From: Ophiodon elongatus
Lineage: Eukaryota; Chordata; Actinopteri; Perciformes; Hexagrammidae
DNA: 64,000 nt
Direction: 5' to 3'
Assembly (NCBI GenBank): GCA_016806645.1
Contig: JACSYO010001818.1
Coordinates: 1,763,501-1,827,500, forward strand
In this document: one piece after another, positions 63,201 to 64,000 of the stretch
Layout: the number at the start of each line of letters is the position of its first letter
Numbering within the stretch: the stretch's first letter is position 1
Notes under the pieces: model-generated
Seen by the model: the letters and a program-made list of their open reading frames with translations, nothing else
The model's database searches: none
Told to the model about the DNA's origin: nothing
Program-made: the position numbers and the translations under genes

Positions 63201-63539
63201 CTGCAGCGCCCTGGCAGATCGCACACCTTCACCCCTGGCCCCCGTACCCGCACCCTGACCTCGCAGCGCCCCGCTGGGGCCCCAGCCCTGCACGCCGCCC
63301 AGCTGGTGGCCGATGTACGCCTGCCGCCCGTCTGCCAGCTGCGTGATCGGGTAGCGCAGCAGCGGGACGGAGCCGTTGGAGGTGCGCGCCGACTGGATCT
63401 CCTCCATGGCCCGGATGATGTCGTCGATGATGCAGACGTTCTTGTCGTCGGGGAGACAGAGGTAGGAGAAGGAGTAGTTGAAGCTGTTGACGCCGGTGGC
63501 CGGGACCGTCACCTGCATCTGGTAGATCCGCTTGTGGAG
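56236..63539 (-). CDS. ptchd1: Patched domain-containing protein 1 (ptchd1), last three coding exons; 5' part lies beyond the window
   Basis: Multi-pass membrane protein with a patched/sterol-sensing-like domain, linked in mammals to synapse function. Three exons with matching phases: 63539-62819 (721 bp, starts LHKRIYQMQVTV), 59191-58326 (866 bp) and 57336-56236 (1,101 bp, stop TGA at 56238-56236). Clear family segments are YLGIPFVMLG/GHGLFGSFEMLSSW, EDVMLRFSGSTM, DWITNTYVKPFVV, YFSSYSPVIGFYIYES and the last residues STRVVDQITTV, a PDZ ligand identical to the mammalian ending. These exons give 895 residues, about the full length of human PTCHD1 as I recall it (near 890), although at least the first coding exon is missing from the window. 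The excess is explained mainly by a His-Pro loop insertion and a Gly-rich ectodomain insertion. No frame breaks were seen. Confidence 0.95.
57337..58325. other. ptchd1 intron
   Basis: Two (TA)n runs at about 57779-57803 and 57881-57902. No embedded gene. Confidence 0.6.
58326..59191 (-). other. ptchd1: ptchd1 exon with His-Pro repeat loop
   Basis: Acceptor CCCATCAG and donor CTGCAG/GTGAGG bound 866 bp (2 + 288 codons), in phase with both neighbours. It encodes FEMLSSWRRTREDQHVKERV, the sterol-sensing-like helices (TLGLAASPLTNMEAVRLFCR, AVTISYVYMLSFYSSCLVF), the loop CRRVPKPDRLDSKPAWYRCL and the helix region after DWITNTYVKPF. Between YQDEAP and LLLGCVRRC there is an insertion of roughly 120 residues rich in His, Pro and Asn, with long His-Pro alternation encoded by GGGTGC hexamers on the plus strand (about 58566-58730). 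The insertion keeps the frame. Confidence 0.93.
58566..58730. repeat. Coding (GGGTGC)n hexanucleotide repeat
   Basis: On the plus strand GGGTGC and GGGTGG units repeat with occasional GAGGGT and GGGTCC variants. Read on the minus strand they encode His-Pro pairs in ptchd1. Frequent GGG tracts at 3-base spacing fit a G-quadruplex pattern. Confidence 0.95.
59192..62818. other. ptchd1 intron
   Basis: Contains a G-rich run near 59247-59272, (TG)n at about 60233-60268 and (TC)n at about 60815-60839. No embedded gene or transposon recognised. Confidence 0.55.
62819..63539 (-). other. ptchd1: ptchd1 exon: luminal/extracellular domain and start of the sterol-sensing region
   Basis: The acceptor CTGCACACAG precedes CTCCACAAG and the donor CTCG/GTAGGTTT ends in phase 1. 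The exon encodes an extracellular segment with N-glycosylation sequons (FNYSFSYLC; SNGSVPLL), LTYYLQARGG, then helices LLASLGACGVLAVLCC and WLGLLALLSITLSGLTAAGIL, and YLGIPFVMLG. A Gly/Arg-rich run (GWGPSGALRGQGAGTGARGE) sits between IGHQLGGVQ and SARALQLTYYLQ; it looks like a lineage insertion compared with my recollection of the mammalian protein. G+C content is very high compared with the surrounding intron. Confidence 0.93.
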
Positions 63540-63929
63540 CTGTGTGCAGAGGAAACACAAGAACAAGGCAGAGGTTTCCCAGTGGTCCAATTTAGCCTGA
63601 ATAAACTGTGGCAAGAAGAAAAAAGTCCCACCAAAGTTTTTATTGAAGTGTGCGGCACAGCAAAACTCGCAGTGTGCGCTTCGACTTTCTAACCGTTGGT
63701 GTGAAAATGAAAGGGAGATATGTGGGAGCGCGCGTTGTGCCTTTCTCGAACGGAGTGACAATAGTGGTCTCAGAATCCTCCTCCGTTTCTATGGAGAGAG
63801 GACAACAGTGCCAGCATCCACGGAGCCGGTTACTAAGCAACAGGCCCGATGCCAGTCCCTGCCACAGCGAACATGGGCAGAGCTGTCTCCCACCTCAGAG
63901 TGCTGCATTGACTTCAGAGAGGGAGGGGG

Positions 63930-63984
<55 letters not shown>

Positions 63985-64000
63985 AGGAATGTCTCCTGAT
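63540..64000. other. ptchd1 intron running off the right edge
   Basis: The upstream coding exon with the ptchd1 start lies beyond 64,000. A (GT)n run is at about 63931-63980. Confidence 0.6.

Noticed and set aside
63024..63692. 222-codon open frame on the plus strand
   Set aside because: Antisense shadow of the GC-rich ptchd1 exon; no splice partners or domain content.

Overview
This is vertebrate nuclear DNA, almost certainly from a teleost fish. Multi-exon genes have GT/AG introns and GC-rich exons in an AT-rich background, there are many long (CA/TG)n microsatellites, and several dispersed repeats that I recognise as teleost-type are present. No rRNA, tRNA, CRISPR, phage or bacterial features were seen.

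Layout. (1) About 1-26.4 kb is gene-free on my reading. It holds an AT-rich palindromic array (310-890), two hAT transposons whose 8-bp target-site duplications can be read directly (6521-6981 and 10859-11916), a 39-bp minisatellite, other repeat fragments and otherwise unique AT-rich DNA. (2) 26,915-47,439 (minus strand) is an adhesion G-protein-coupled receptor of about 33 exons. It has a signal peptide, a pentraxin (PTX) domain, a chain of very short cysteine-rich exons, one 4.9-kb exon of N-glycosylation-dense repeats, a GAIN domain with GPS, seven transmembrane helices and a short tail. The transmembrane part and tail look like ADGRG2 (GPR64), while the PTX-plus-mucin ectodomain is the layout known from ADGRG4 (GPR112). 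(3) 47.4-55.6 kb is intergenic and rich in microsatellites and mobile-element fragments. (4) 56,236-63,539 (minus strand, continuing past the right edge) holds the last three coding exons of ptchd1, a patched/sterol-sensing-domain membrane protein, ending in the PDZ-ligand tail ITTV. An unusual His-Pro repeat expands one cytoplasmic loop.

The two genes lie in the same orientation, ptchd1 upstream of the receptor. Both human counterparts (ADGRG2, PTCHD1) map to Xp22, so the neighbourhood looks like conserved synteny and supports the ADGRG2 assignment. Nothing suggests the two proteins act in one pathway.

The most notable signals are the receptor's 15-residue repeat with two N-glycosylation sequons per unit and a 267-bp higher-order period, frame-breaking gaps confined to that repeat, the run of 30-50-bp exons, the ADGRG4-like ectodomain on an ADGRG2-like receptor, and the His-Pro/G-quadruplex-prone insertion in ptchd1. 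Exon limits were placed by hand from splice sites and reading phase. All phases agree except at two places: one join between 41.5 and 43.1 kb, and the interior of the repeat exon.
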